From contig JACGWO010000003.1 in NCBI GenBank assembly GCA_034509735.1, forward strand, positions 38,114,873-38,178,872: a DNA stretch of 64,000 nt. Direction: 5' to 3'. The number at the start of each line of letters is the position of its first letter. Position 1 is the first letter of the stretch. Shown here piece by piece: positions 34,778 through 46,600 of this stretch. Below the pieces are notes generated by a model, which worked only from the letters and a program-made list of their open reading frames with translations, searched no databases and was not told where the DNA came from. The DNA comes from Sesamum alatum (lineage: Eukaryota; Streptophyta; Magnoliopsida; Lamiales; Pedaliaceae). The position numbers were made by a program, and so were the translations under genes.

Positions 34778-37369
34778 GTCAGGAATGCCAACGAACTAGT
34801 GCGATTTGCAATACTAATCGCTGTGTCTAGTGAATAAGAATTTAGTGTTTTTGTTTTTTAAGGGGTTAATTTTAGTGATTGATTTTTTCTAATCAAATTT
34901 AAATTCTTTTTTTTTTTTTTTTTTTCTGTTCCAAATCTATCCGTTGGGCCTGTTTGTTTATATTTTTATTTTTAATTTTCAATTTTTTAAATAATAATTA
35001 AAGTAAAAATATGTGTATTTTTATATATTCTCTTAAAAATATATTAATTTGACATTACAGTTGAATTTGAACAGTTTAACAACCTCGTGTGCCCATCAAT
35101 AACACAATGGTCCAGGCTCGAGAGAGAAGCTGGGTAGAAATATACAAATTAGTAATATATATATATATATATATATATATTGTGTACTTATGGACCTAAA
35201 ATTTGTCTTGGAATGGGGCAAGTTCAGGGTAAGGAATCGGATAAACTGGACCCATTGTCGAGCCTAGTGACATGTGTCTTTCGATAGGCACTACACATGA
35301 CTTTCGGATTGCTGTTGGGTTCTCCAACTGGGTTTACCGTATCATCCTAAATTATACCTAGTTAATATAAGCTGCTTAGTTTTGGACTTGTTGGGTTCAC
35401 TAATTTTCATGAACACAGGGGCATCATGCATATACGATAATTAGTTGTTGGAGTACACTCAAACAATGTGATGATTTTACTTTTTTATATTTATTAATTA
35501 CACAAAAAAAGAAGAAAAGTAGAGTAAAGAACATATTAGAAATATAATTTCTTAAATAATTTTAATTGATTTTAAATGCGCGTTAATATAATGTTATTGA
35601 TTGAAAAAATTAAATAGATTATAACAATAAGTATGTTTCAAAGTATTTTAGTAAATATACATCTTCTCAATCAAATGTAGTTATTTTAACCGCCTCATAT
35701 TCAATAAATAATAGAATAAACGCACGCTCAATAAGTATTCAAAAAATAAATATTATTGAATTAAATACATATAATCATTAAAAAATAATTTAAAATACAT
35801 ATTAGAGTTTGTACCTAGCAAATTGTGCCTTATAGAATTTTAAGCATGGCTTTTTCCTATTTTCTAAAGTGTTTTTAAACTTTGAAAGGTGTTCAACTTT
35901 TCCTACCTATGGAGATTTACTGTATCGAAAATTAAATGATAAATAAAAAATAAAATAAAATATTAAAAACAATTTATCAGACCGAAAATATGTGAGAAAC
36001 CCAGAAATCACTATTCCTTAATAATAGAATATAGATAGATAAATAAATAAATATAACATTTGGTGTATAAAAACTTAACCATAAAAAAGAGAAAAAAATG
36101 AGGCACACTTAACATAAAATAATTTTAGTCGAAGACACAAAAAAAATAAATGTAATTATATATTTTTAGTAACATACTATTGTTTTCAAGTGAATTATAT
36201 TATAAAATTAAAAATCCAAAAATACTTCTTTCCAAGAAAAGGATTAATATAGTTTCTTTCAAGAAAAAGAAATTTGAAAGTGAGAAAAGCATGAAAAATG
36301 ATTTCTTCAGGACTACAGAAGTTCCTCACTACGCCACAATAATTAGACAAGAAAAAGATTTACAGGGAAAAGCCCAAAAATATCGACCAGAAGAAAAGGA
36401 AAAGGAAAGAAAATCTGATTACTTTCAAGCCATCGGCACCTTTCTTAGTCTGGGAACTCGAAATCACCCTTTAATGGAGCACTTCAATTTCTTTTTTTTA
36501 CATAATTTAAAAAATAAAACTGTATTATTTGTTTATTTTCCTACAATTCTTGTTCGAAAAAGTTCATGAATTTGATTCATATGGGCTTTTGATTAATCCC
36601 ACTTCCACTCTTTTTCTACTGATCAGTGGATTCAGATTTCTCGGTGTAGGAAATTTATGGGGCCGATGTTTGGCAAAACCCGGCATGATAAAGAAGCGTT
36701 CTTTGTTGGTATTTTGCATCCAACACTGATTCTGTCAGCCGATTCCGAGATTCCGGCGGTTGTTTTATGGCGTCGACGTCGTCAAATTTTATCGGCGGAA
36801 GTTCTATGGAGTCCCAAATCTGATTTTGTCCCAGAAAATCATGGTTGCGGTTGATGTTGATGAGGGTATTTAATTTTGTTTAGTAGTTTGATGTTCATGG
36901 TTTCTTGATTGGTTTTGGTTCGAGTGTTTCCAAGAATGTTTATAGTGTAGTGGAATGAATTTAGTACGAGGAAAGTAACTTGCATTGCTCATAGATTGGT
37001 TGATGGTGTTTGATGAAAATTGTTTCTCCTAGGAATTGATATGAATAGTAAATCTTTATAGGTGTTGGCTGTGAATAATCCTCCATTTTCATGAACATGA
37101 CCTGGTTATTGTGGGAGCTGCAAAGTGTTTTTCGTAGTCTTTTGGGATCGGCATGATTAATTTTTCATTATCTTGTTGTAGATGTAAGAGGTTATTGCAT
37201 CGCGTTGCCCTTTTGTTCCCACGTTGCATGCATCATGATGAGGATCTCGTGGCTTGAATTCCAGTAATTGCTCTCAAGAATCAAAAAAATAAGGAAATTG
37301 CATTCAAGAGTTTGAACCAAATTGGATCTTTTAATCTTTGTGAATGTTAAATTACTTTGTTCAAGTCAG
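34778..37369. other. Intergenic, no supported gene
   Basis: AT-rich DNA with an (AT)n run at about 35156-35180. A lysine-rich open frame at 36180-36569 has no recognisable domain. An ATG at 36767 (MASTSSNFIGGS, then stop) could be the remnant first exon of the HAD pseudogene downstream, but this is not supported further. Confidence 0.4.
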
Positions 37370-38982
37370 GACGATCCTGTTCGTGTTAACGTTGCTTTTC
37401 ATGTGACAGTTCTTGGGAACTTCGTATCAGCGCTCAATCAGTTCATTGCAGATCGCTGCTCGCTAGATCACTCAATTTCAGAGTACCGCGTGTATGAATT
37501 TTTCAAGGTATCACCTGTTAGCCTTTAATAGAGTCTTGTGGTTCTCCAGTCGCTCGTTTTGCGTCCAAACCCTCTTCTCAAGCAGCGTTGGTTCAGATTT
37601 TATAGTTTCATCCTTTTGATATTCGCATGTTCTGTTTTATCAGTTGACGATCTTATGTACATTTCTCATCTTGTGTCCTTTTGTGATGCGTATACTCATG
37701 TTCTTCATCCTTAATTTTTCGTTTTGATGCAAATATGAATAAATATAGGCAGAAACTAGTTCCTCATGTCCCTATAACACCTTATTACTGCGCAGACGGT
37801 GGAATGATAATATGTTTCGATTAGTTAATGAGATTGTATCTTATATTGAACTGTTGTATGAACTCAATATATTTCCAACGAGAATACGTATAAACAAACA
37901 TGTTTTCACTTTAAACACTGTTTCAAAAACTGAAAATTGCAAATGAAAACACAAACAAACATGCTTGAATGAACTCAACAGATTTAATTCATGCATTTTC
38001 TGACTCACTTTCTATCTTCTTGCAGATATGGAACTGTTCGCATGATGAAGGTATTGACGAATACCTCAAAATTGTCCGAATGTGCTGCTATTGCCATAGA
38101 TATGTTCATTTTAACCATTTTTATCCATCTCATAGAGAATTGATATCCGATTCGACATCATATTTCCAAGTGCTGTTTATATTATAGAAACAGTTGCATG
38201 CGGATTTATGTTTTGCACGCTATTTTTGGCCTAAAACTAAGTACGGCGTGCATATTTTCTGAAGATTTTTGTAGATAACTATTCGAATGAAACGTCGTCC
38301 CTTTTTCTTGTGGCAGCTGATATTCGCGTCCATGAGTTCTTCAAGACACCGTATTTCAAGAAGGGGATTTATCCAATTCCAGGTGCCCGAAAGGCTCTTC
38401 AGAACTTATCCGAGTTTTGTAAGTTATCCATCGATACGTACGTGTCCGAGGCCTCCCTCTGCTCGATTTCATTATTTAGTACCCTCAGCTCAGTAACATA
38501 CCTTATTCGTAAATCTATACAGGTCCCGGTCAGAACGCAATCAAAGGTCAGACAGTCGAGTGGATTGAGAAACAAACATTGTCCAGGGCTGTTTCAGGAG
38601 ATTCATTTTGGCAATCACTTCGCCTTGGATGGGCAGTCCAGACCTAAGTCGGACATCTGCAAGTACGTATACTCAAACCACTAAACGTCTTTCTTTTTTC
38701 ATTTTGCTCGTATTTCTTGATAATGTCCCAATAAAATCCGTTCATATCATTAGTTAGCACGGTGAGATAGGATCATCTTTTTCTGCAGGTTAATGGGAAC
38801 GAAGGTGTTGATCGATGATAATCCAAGATACGCCATCGAGTGTGCTGAAGTTGGGATTAAGGTTGTTTTTTTCGATTATGAGAACTCGTATCCTTGGTGC
38901 AAGACGGGTAATATTCGCGAACATTACCAAGGTGCACAATTGGGAAGAGGTCGAACATCGATTAGCCTCGTTCCTTCACTAG
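37370..38982 (+). pseudogene. HAD-superfamily phosphatase (5'-deoxynucleotidase-like) pseudogene
   Basis: Five exon-like blocks with intact splice sites: about 37370-37507, 38026-38050, 38317-38437, 38523-38662, 38789-38982. They encode VLGNFVSALNQFIADRCS, IWNCSHDE, ADIRVHEFFKTPYFKKG, QNAIKGQTVEWIEK, GNHFALDGQSRPKSDICK, GTKVLIDDNPRYAIEC and KVHNWEEVEHRLASFLH, a plant HAD family related to 5'(3')-deoxyribonucleotidases. Damage: an extra T at 38530, a 4 bp AAAC tandem duplication at 38570-38577, and a further one-base frame change between 38907 and 38935 before the natural TAG (38980-38982). The catalytic DxD motif expected just before VLGN is absent; the aligned residues read FHVTV. Loss of both catalytic Asp plus three frame changes argues for a true pseudogene rather than sequencing error. 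The 5' start is not found. Confidence 0.8.
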
Positions 38983-39542
38983 ATCAAGCATTATTCAGGA
39001 TCAAAAGAATCAATGAAACTTTTTTCCATGGTATCCGCAGAATTACTGCTCCCGGATCTGATCCTACAGGGTCAGTGAGAGTTGATGACATATGTATTAG
39101 GATAGTTGCAGATAATAGAATCCGATTCAAATTTGAATTCGGGTCAAATTCCAGTTCCACCTCTGTGGCCCGCAGACTTGTTTGTCTGTGTTTTCAGTTT
39201 TTGAAACTGTAATTAAAAGTAAAAACATATTTATTTATACATAATATATTGATTTAAAACTATAGTTCAATATAAAATATAAATTCATTAACTAATCAAA
39301 CATCATTTTACATAAAATTATATATAAAATTAAAAGTACATATTTTTCATTGAAAATGAAAACACGAACAAACATGCGACTTTAAATGCCATTGCAGAAT
39401 GGTGGCAAAAGGGTAGCCATAAGTTGAAATGGATGATTAATAAGAGGTTCAGACAGTATAAAAATAGGACCACGGAGGTTGGAGTCAGGCAGGGCCCCCC
39501 TTCAAACATTTTAGGACCCAAGTAGTTCATTCATTAATAAGT

Positions 39543-39775
39543 GGATAAATTGCATTTAGACCTCATATACATAAATATTTTTTGTTTTTGCAAAATTATA
39601 GATAAGGGTGTTATACAACGTACATTAGGGGTATTTGTATAAATTTTTGTTATTGAACATAGGATGTAATTTTAATTATAATTACAACCTCAAAGACTGT
39701 ATTTATAATTTTGTAAAACAATATAAACTATTTGTGTATTCAGACCAAATTTCAAGGGTTTCAATGTGATTCACC
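39543..39775. repeat. Fold-back MITE with GGATAAATTGCA end
   Basis: The left end GGATAAATTGCATTTAGACC and reversed right end GGTGAATCACATTGAAACC begin an imperfect inverted repeat (TGCAAAATTATA / TATAATTTTGTAAAA further in). No clear target duplication. Confidence 0.45.
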
Positions 39776-40204
39776 GTTATATAATTATGTAGTTTGAGGT
39801 AAAACAAAATGGTTTTTAGGATTTGGGCAAGTTTCACCTCAGCTTGTTCAAGTTCAAGCTACTAATAAATTCTGGACGTGAATAATGCACAAAAAACCAT
39901 GTTGTAAACTAGAATATTGACAACATCATATATATATATAAGTATGATATAAGTATTGGTGTTGGCACCAATTTCACGTTGATAGTCGTAAAGCCTCATC
40001 CTCAACGAGGTGCATTTAAAGAACAAACTTGTCTCTCAGGCTAAATTAGACAATATCTCGTATAACAAGGATCGATCGTGTCATACGCTGTATTATTTTT
40101 CTACATTATCTTCACTATAATTTTTGATAAGCGATCACATGTACCACATATAAAAATATTTAGCATCCCATGACGATTTATACACTAAAAACATGTATTT
40201 TGTC

Positions 40205-40300
40205 AATAAGATATAGTTTAATTAGTAAAATCAAAGTCATGTGACTATAAAGTCATGCTTTCGAATCCCAACAACTTATGTATGATTAGTATATATATTG
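40205..40300 (+). repeat. tRNA-derived SINE fragment
   Basis: ATATAGTTTAATTAGTAAAATC resembles an A box and GCTTTCGAATCCC (about 40257-40269) a B box. The spacing of about 45 bp fits a tRNA-type internal promoter. The 3' tail is not clear. A direct repeat of AATTATTGAAATTACGATTT lies just downstream (about 40317-40385). Confidence 0.4.
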
Positions 40301-41084
40301 ATCGTCATAATTGTCAATTATTGAAATTACGATTTGATTTTAATCATAATTGTCAATTATTGAAATTACGATTTGATTTTAATCAATTTAGTAATGCAGG
40401 AGTGGGGGCATTCAATTGAATTGGGTGATTCAGACATCTTTAAGAATTGATTTGGATAGGACAGACAGTGAGGCCCTGAGAGCCCTTTCCAAGAATTTAA
40501 TGTTCTCTTTCAACTTGCAAAAAGTACTTGTCTTTTCTAAAATTTATACATTAAGAAAAGGGAAATGTAAGACCAAATGATACTACTAGTGTATCATTTT
40601 TATTCATTTTTTTAATTTTTATATTATGTTTTGGATTGATGGATTTCAGATTTTTCGGATCTCATATTCAATTATACTTTGTGAAATATTGATTGATTCA
40701 ATTTTTTTTAATACATAATTATTTAAAATTCTTTCATCAAATCCAAATCCTCCCATTCAAATGTAATTTTAAAGCGACTAGGCAATGATAAGATTGGTTG
40801 TTGATGTGGTAGTAGTGTTTAGTGAAGGATTAATTGGGAAAATTGTCTCGGCATAATTACACCCCAAGTCTTTAGAGAGAGAAATATTGTATGAGTTGTC
40901 AAATCAGTGAATAGTAACTTAGCATTAAAAAATAATATATCTTGTATTTATAGTGATTTGGTTATTTTATGGTGTGACAGGGTACATATTTTTTATCATG
41001 TGGTAGACCCCGAAAGTTACTCTTATGCCCTTGTGAGTAAATTATAATTACTATTATACACATCAGTTGTAATAGAACATGAAA

Positions 41085-41262
41085 CACTAGAAAAAAAATT
41101 ATTATTGTCTATATTTTAATTTTTATGACTAAAAGTCGTGGTAATTGCTTATTGTTAACCATAGTTAAATAAAATCGATACAATAACTTATTTTATTCAC
41201 CATAGAAAAAGTATTTGTATAGCTCTTAGTCATGGCAAAAACATTCGAAATGACTTTTAATT
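41085..41262. mobile_element. Truncated CACTA MITE
   Basis: Begins CACTAGAAAAAAAATTATTATTG and matches the first half of the 7839-8156 element (GACTAAAAGTCGTGG, AACCATAGTTAAAT), then loses similarity. The TAGTG end is absent. Confidence 0.55.
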
Positions 41263-41583
41263 TATCCTAATAATAATAAAGAATTTGGAAAGCGAAAAGA
41301 GCTGCAGTAACAACTGAAAAGAGACCAGGTATCATACAAAGCGTGAGAGGCCATTATTGGATAAGAATGGGACCTTCGTAGCTGGATGAACAATGATTTG
41401 CTCCCTTTTTATTTCTATTCTTTTTTTTTTTTTTTTAGTTGTTAGTTTCTCCCATGATGCAAAAAAAATAAATATAATGGTAAATTGCATTGACTTTCTA
41501 AATTTTTGCAAAATTATAAGTACATCTTAAAAGGGTATCGACATAAGTTATCCAAAGAGTGTTGAGCTTATTGTCCCTGAGTC

Positions 41584-41941
41584 GAAGGGTGTTTGAATAA
41601 ATTTATTTAAAAGATCTTGTAAGCTCTGAAAACATATCAAAGTTTATAAGATATTAAATTTTATTTTAAACATAAGTTCATAAAGTGTTTGGATGAAATA
41701 AGATTATGTAGCTTATAAGTTTGTAATGATAAATTTGTAATTAATTTGAAGGAATTTGTTAAGATGGCAAGTTGGCAACTCTTGACTTTTCTTTAAAAAG
41801 TTTATAAACTCCTAACATTTTATTTTTAAAGCTTATAAGATCTTTTCCTAGAACATTATCAAACACTTTGCAGCATCTTATAAACTCTCAAATATCTTAT
41901 AGGTTGTTTTAAACAACTTATAAGCTCACTCAAACACACTC
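41584..41941. mobile_element. Harbinger-like MITE, CTTATAAG-repeat family
   Basis: The left end GAAGGGTGTTTGAATAAATT and reversed right end GAGTGTGTTTGAGTGAGCTT are imperfect inverted repeats. The interior is packed with CTTATAAG/AAGATCTT palindromes in both orientations, as in the larger relative at 49653. No exact TTA pair was found. Confidence 0.5.
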
Positions 41942-42015
41942 TTAGTGTCACTGTAAATCATAATTTAAAAAGGATATAATATATTTATGTAACTAGACCT
42001 AACTTAAATGGTATT

Positions 42016-42807
42016 TGATGTGAGCAAAAATAGCTCAATCAGGTTGATTCTCTTGGGTTTGAACGGAGTGGACTTTGTTTCCTGCAAATTCAGGGAAGGG
42101 GACTTGCAAAAATAGCGTTAGCACTCCGATGCTCAAATTAGTAAGCAATTAGGGAAAAAATAAGCTTGAAAGTAATGAGAAATAATGAGAATGAGTGTGA
42201 AGTGAGCATAAAATGAGTAGTGTGAGTGTGGAGAGTAATTTGAGAGCTTAGAGAGTAGAGAAAACGTTATTGAGCTTGAGAGGGTAGTAAATTCATCCTC
42301 CCATACCAGCAAAGGGGGCTAGTATTTAAAGAGGGGGATCTTTGACCTGGTGGAGGACTCTCGTCCTCCTTAACTTCAAGAAGACGGTTGAAGATGGGTC
42401 TTCTAAAAGGCTGGAGATAGTTGAGACAGAATCTTGAATGCTTTCCTGAATTTTCAATGAGGCGATTGTGGATCCCCCCAGATTCGGAGGAGGTGGTTGA
42501 GGATCCCCCCGAATTCGGAGGAGGTGGTGGTTGGAAGGCTTCTTACATGGATAAGGCTAAGGCTGGAGGACTCTTATCCGGACTTCTCAGCGGGGCCGTG
42601 CCTCCATTTATGGGCCTTCTGTCAGGGGGCCTAGCTGGGCCTGGTCTTGACTTCTTTCGGGGGCCTGATCCGGTCCTTCCCTGGGCCTGAGGGTACATGG
42701 GTCCCCTTGAGGATACGTTGACCCTTGCATTCCTTTGGGCTCGTGCAATCTATTTCTATCTTTTGGTCATTTGGACCTCTTTGGGCCAGTCATTTTTATG
42801 CACATCA
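42016..42807. mobile_element. Solo LTR with exact 5-bp duplication
   Basis: The 792 bp block begins TGATGTGAGCAAAA and ends TTTTATGCACATCA, giving a perfect 7 bp terminal inverted repeat TGATGTG/CACATCA. It is flanked on both sides by GTATT (42011-42015 and 42808-42812). TG...CA ends plus a 5 bp duplication define an LTR, and the lack of internal retroelement sequence makes it solo. It includes ACTCCGATGCTCAAATTAG, a word typical of plant LTRs. The open frame at 42421-42690 lies wholly inside it and is not a gene. Confidence 0.85.
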
Positions 42808-42831
42808 GTATTATTGTAATTTACCCTTTTC

Positions 42832-42950
42832 AATAGCCTAGTGGTTGAAGCCATAATGCTCTACCTGAATGTGTGATTTTGAATATCACTGAAAACATAA
42901 AACTCGTTACTTTGTATGGATATATTTTAAATTAACAACAATTGGCTCAT
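42832..42950 (+). repeat. tRNA-derived SINE fragment
   Basis: TAGCCTAGTGGTTGAAGCC near 42834 is A-box-like and GATTTTGAATATC downstream is a degenerate B box. The tail is not defined. Confidence 0.35.
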
Positions 42951-43685
42951 AATACTCGATTTAATGGGGATTGAGATTGACATATCAATCATGCATGCTG
43001 ATGGGGTTATAATGACCAAATAGGGTAAGCTCGCAACGAGCTTTGTCAAATGGAGCATTTCTTGGCAATTAGGTCTTTAATTGACTTTAGTTGGGGTAAC
43101 CTCAAAGGTTTAATTCGACTTAACTTTTCAATATTACAACAACCGCAGGGCCTTCATGTTTTTTAAGACAAAATTATAATGTCATACAAAATAAAAATAA
43201 ATAATATCTCAGCAATATGATACCTATATCATCCGACATCATTTTCCACATCACTTTCAAAATTGAAAGAATAAAAACCATAAAGATCATGGGAAATCCT
43301 AACCAGGTCGAGTTTAGCTGGATTTGAATCAATTATATGACAAGTGCAATACAATTGTCGTGTGATTAGTATACAATTTATGAAAAATAATCAATCATAT
43401 AATAAATATATCACCCTTATTCTATAATTAGTTTAATTCTACCAAACTTCCTTAGCATAAAAAAAAATTCAAATATCATTCCATTCCACCCCTTTAAACG
43501 GGCAATAGGATTTATTTTTTCACGTGGGAGATATTTTCTCAATAATGCCCCACTCCAGTCTGCCCATGTCATAAATTGAGATGATCATACATTTTTGCAA
43601 GAAAACTTACTAAGTTTTCTTCTGACTTACTACCGACAAAGCCTACAGTACCACTCATCTCCATTGGTCAATTTTCCCAGAAGCT

Positions 43686-46600
43686 ATGGAACATCTGCAA
43701 CCACAACCGCAAAAGCACAAATCCAAGCCAAAAATCTTCCTCCTGACAGCATTGGCATCTCTGCTACTGGTGACCGTTATATCCATCGCAGTTGTCCAAT
43801 CCCATAAGAATCACCCCAACCACGGCGGACATGCGGTGGTGAAGTCCACCTGCGCCGCCACATTGTACCCGGAGCTATGCGTTTCCACCATCAATGCGGC
43901 AGCTACGGCGGCCTCGGCCGCCATAAAGAGCAGCAAGGACGTCTTAATCACTGCTCTCAACTACACCATCTACACGGTGGAGAGAAACTACTTCACCGTG
44001 AAGAAAATCGAGCGCAGCCGCAAGTCCCTGACGACCCGCGAGAAGGGCGCACTCCATGACTGTCTGGAAATGATCGACGACACGCTGGATGAGCTCCGGC
44101 GGAGCGCTGCCGAACTGAAAGATTACGGGTTCAAGAACTACTCTTTGGCCGGACATAAGGAGAACCTTTTGACCCTTTTGAGCGCGGCGCAGACGAATCA
44201 GGAGTCCTGCCTCGACGGCTTCTCCCACGATAAAGCTGATAAGGTGGTCCGCCGGGCTCTGATCGCCGGGCAGATGCACGTTTTCCGGCTCGTCAGCAAT
44301 GTGATGGCCATAATCAAGAACTTGACGGATACTGAAATGGCTAAGAATTCGTACTCTTCGCCGGAGAGGAGGCTTGGGGAGGATACCAACTCTAAGTGGC
44401 CTGAATGGTTGTCGGCCGGAGACAGACGCCTGCTTCAGGCGTCGACGGTGACACCTGATGTCACGGTGGCGGCGGACGGGAGTGGTAATTTTAGGACTGT
44501 GGCAGCGGCTGTGGCGGCGGCGCCGGAGGGAAGCAGCAGGAGGTACGTGATTAGGATTAAAGCTGGAGTGTACAGAGAGAACGTGGAAATCCCGAGGAGG
44601 AAGACGAACTTAATGTTCGTCGGAGATGGGCGGACGACCACCATCATTACCGCCAACCGGAACGTGGTGGACGGCAGCACCACCTTCAATTCCGCCACCG
44701 TTGGTTAGTCCTCCCTTATGATCATCATCTCAATTTAAATCGTTTTTTACTTAAAACCTACTTTTTTGTGCCTCTAATTAATTCAAAATTAAGTTCATTA
44801 TTTATTCCCATGAGTGCAGTATTATAATTTGAGTTGCGGACGGGAAAATGACCCATTTGACCTTGGGATTAAATATGTCTAAATTGATTTTTCTATTCTA
44901 AATTTCGTTACATTTATTTTATTTTATATTGTACATTTTTTTAACTCGTTTCAAATGGTTGATTTTCTTATATAATACTTATAACTTATTTTTTTTAGCA
45001 AAAAATTCATTTCAATCCCTCATTTTTTATTTACAATAACAGTTGGTCCCTCCTATATAAATTTGAAAAATGTAACCATTTTAACTAAATAAATTTACAA
45101 TTGAACAATTATTTAGATAATAAATTGATCAATGACATATAAACATAACTTTTATAAATTTAATGAACTTCTCGTGCTTTTCAAAAAAAAAAAAAAAATA
45201 CTAGATTAAATAATGGGTTTTATAGCTCATAAATTTTCAACATTTTATCTGACATATTTTTTCTTTCTATTCTAATTTTAGAAGTGTTTCTTTTTTATAA
45301 TTTTTTTTCATTTAAATTTTTTTCTTCAATTTATTTTCTTAATTTTTTTAATTAAAAACTCAAGAAGTTTATCAAATTCACAACAATTATGTTAATATGT
45401 CATTACTCCAAAAGTTATCATCCAAATAATTGACCAATGACAATTTTTAATTCAAAAGGTTATTTTTTTTTTTAAGTTTATGTGCGATGGACCAAATTAT
45501 AATTAAAAATTAAAAGTGAATGGCTACAATGATATTTTTTTTAAAAAAATGATGAGATGTATAAGGGTAACATAGAAAAATCACCATTGGAGGGACTAAT
45601 TTAAAGTATTTGAAAATACAGGAATTATTTTGAAATTAAAATTAAATATTGAGGACTAAAATAAATTTTACCTGAAATTGATATAATTAATATTTTTGTT
45701 ATTACATTTCAGATATACATGTTTTGCAAGTGGACGTCCCTAGCTAGCACGAAGTGACCAAGAAAACATAACATGTTTAATGTCAAACTTTAATAGACAG
45801 TCCACGAACTATTAATATATTTCCCATAAATGGCCTTTATTATACATATCTACCAACCTAAACCTAACTTCTATTCGAATTTTTGAATTATATGGTATAT
45901 TTTGTATGATACTAGCCGTCGTGACACGCCGTCTCTGTGTGCATATAATAAATAATTTTTTTACGCTTTAAAATATATTATATATAAGAGTAAAATATAT
46001 AAAACTAACACATCACATTAAAAAAAAAAAGAAAAACAAGAAAAAACTAATTTATCAATTAATATAAGATTTGAAAATTTGAATAAAGTAGTTATCATAT
46101 AAGTTGATGGTTATTTTTGACATTACAAAAAAGTGGTACGGCAGTATCATTAACATCCATTTTTGAATAAAAAAGGAGTTTCTTTTATATAATAGTATAG
46201 ATATACATGTCATATGAAAAAACCATATATATAAATATATATTAAATTATACAAATAAGATCAGTCATATAGATGTGATTTGTGAAAAAGCTATAAATTT
46301 CGACACATCATTGTTCAAATTAGTTTCAAATGTTATTGAGCTTCAAAAAATTGCATTAGAATAATTCAATTTGATTATGGATCTAATCGAGCTCAAATAA
46401 ACTTTAATTGACTCAAACATGAGTTAAGTTCGAGTAATTTGATATTTTTAAATATATTATATTATTTTTGCACTAATCGGATCGAGCTCGAGTTGAGTTC
46501 AAAAGTTTATCGAACATATTTTTTTGTTCAAATTTAGTTGTTAAGCTTAACAAATTGCGCTCAAACGAGCTTTTGTCGATTGATTTCAATCGAATATGGA

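Larger units (their letters stand above)
41479..42826. mobile_element. Fold-back element interrupted by two later insertions
   Basis: The left terminus GGTAAATTGCATTGAC and, far to the right, the reversed terminus GGGTAAATTACAATAATA pair as in other fold-back elements here. Between them lie a Harbinger-like copy (41584-41941) and a solo LTR (42016-42807). The composite reading is inferred from the ends. Confidence 0.45.

Noticed and set aside
36180..36569. 129-codon lysine-rich open frame
   Set aside because: Composition follows A-rich DNA and no domain or splice context is visible.
42421..42690. 89-codon open frame with Gly-rich segments
   Set aside because: It lies wholly inside the solo LTR and has no gene features.
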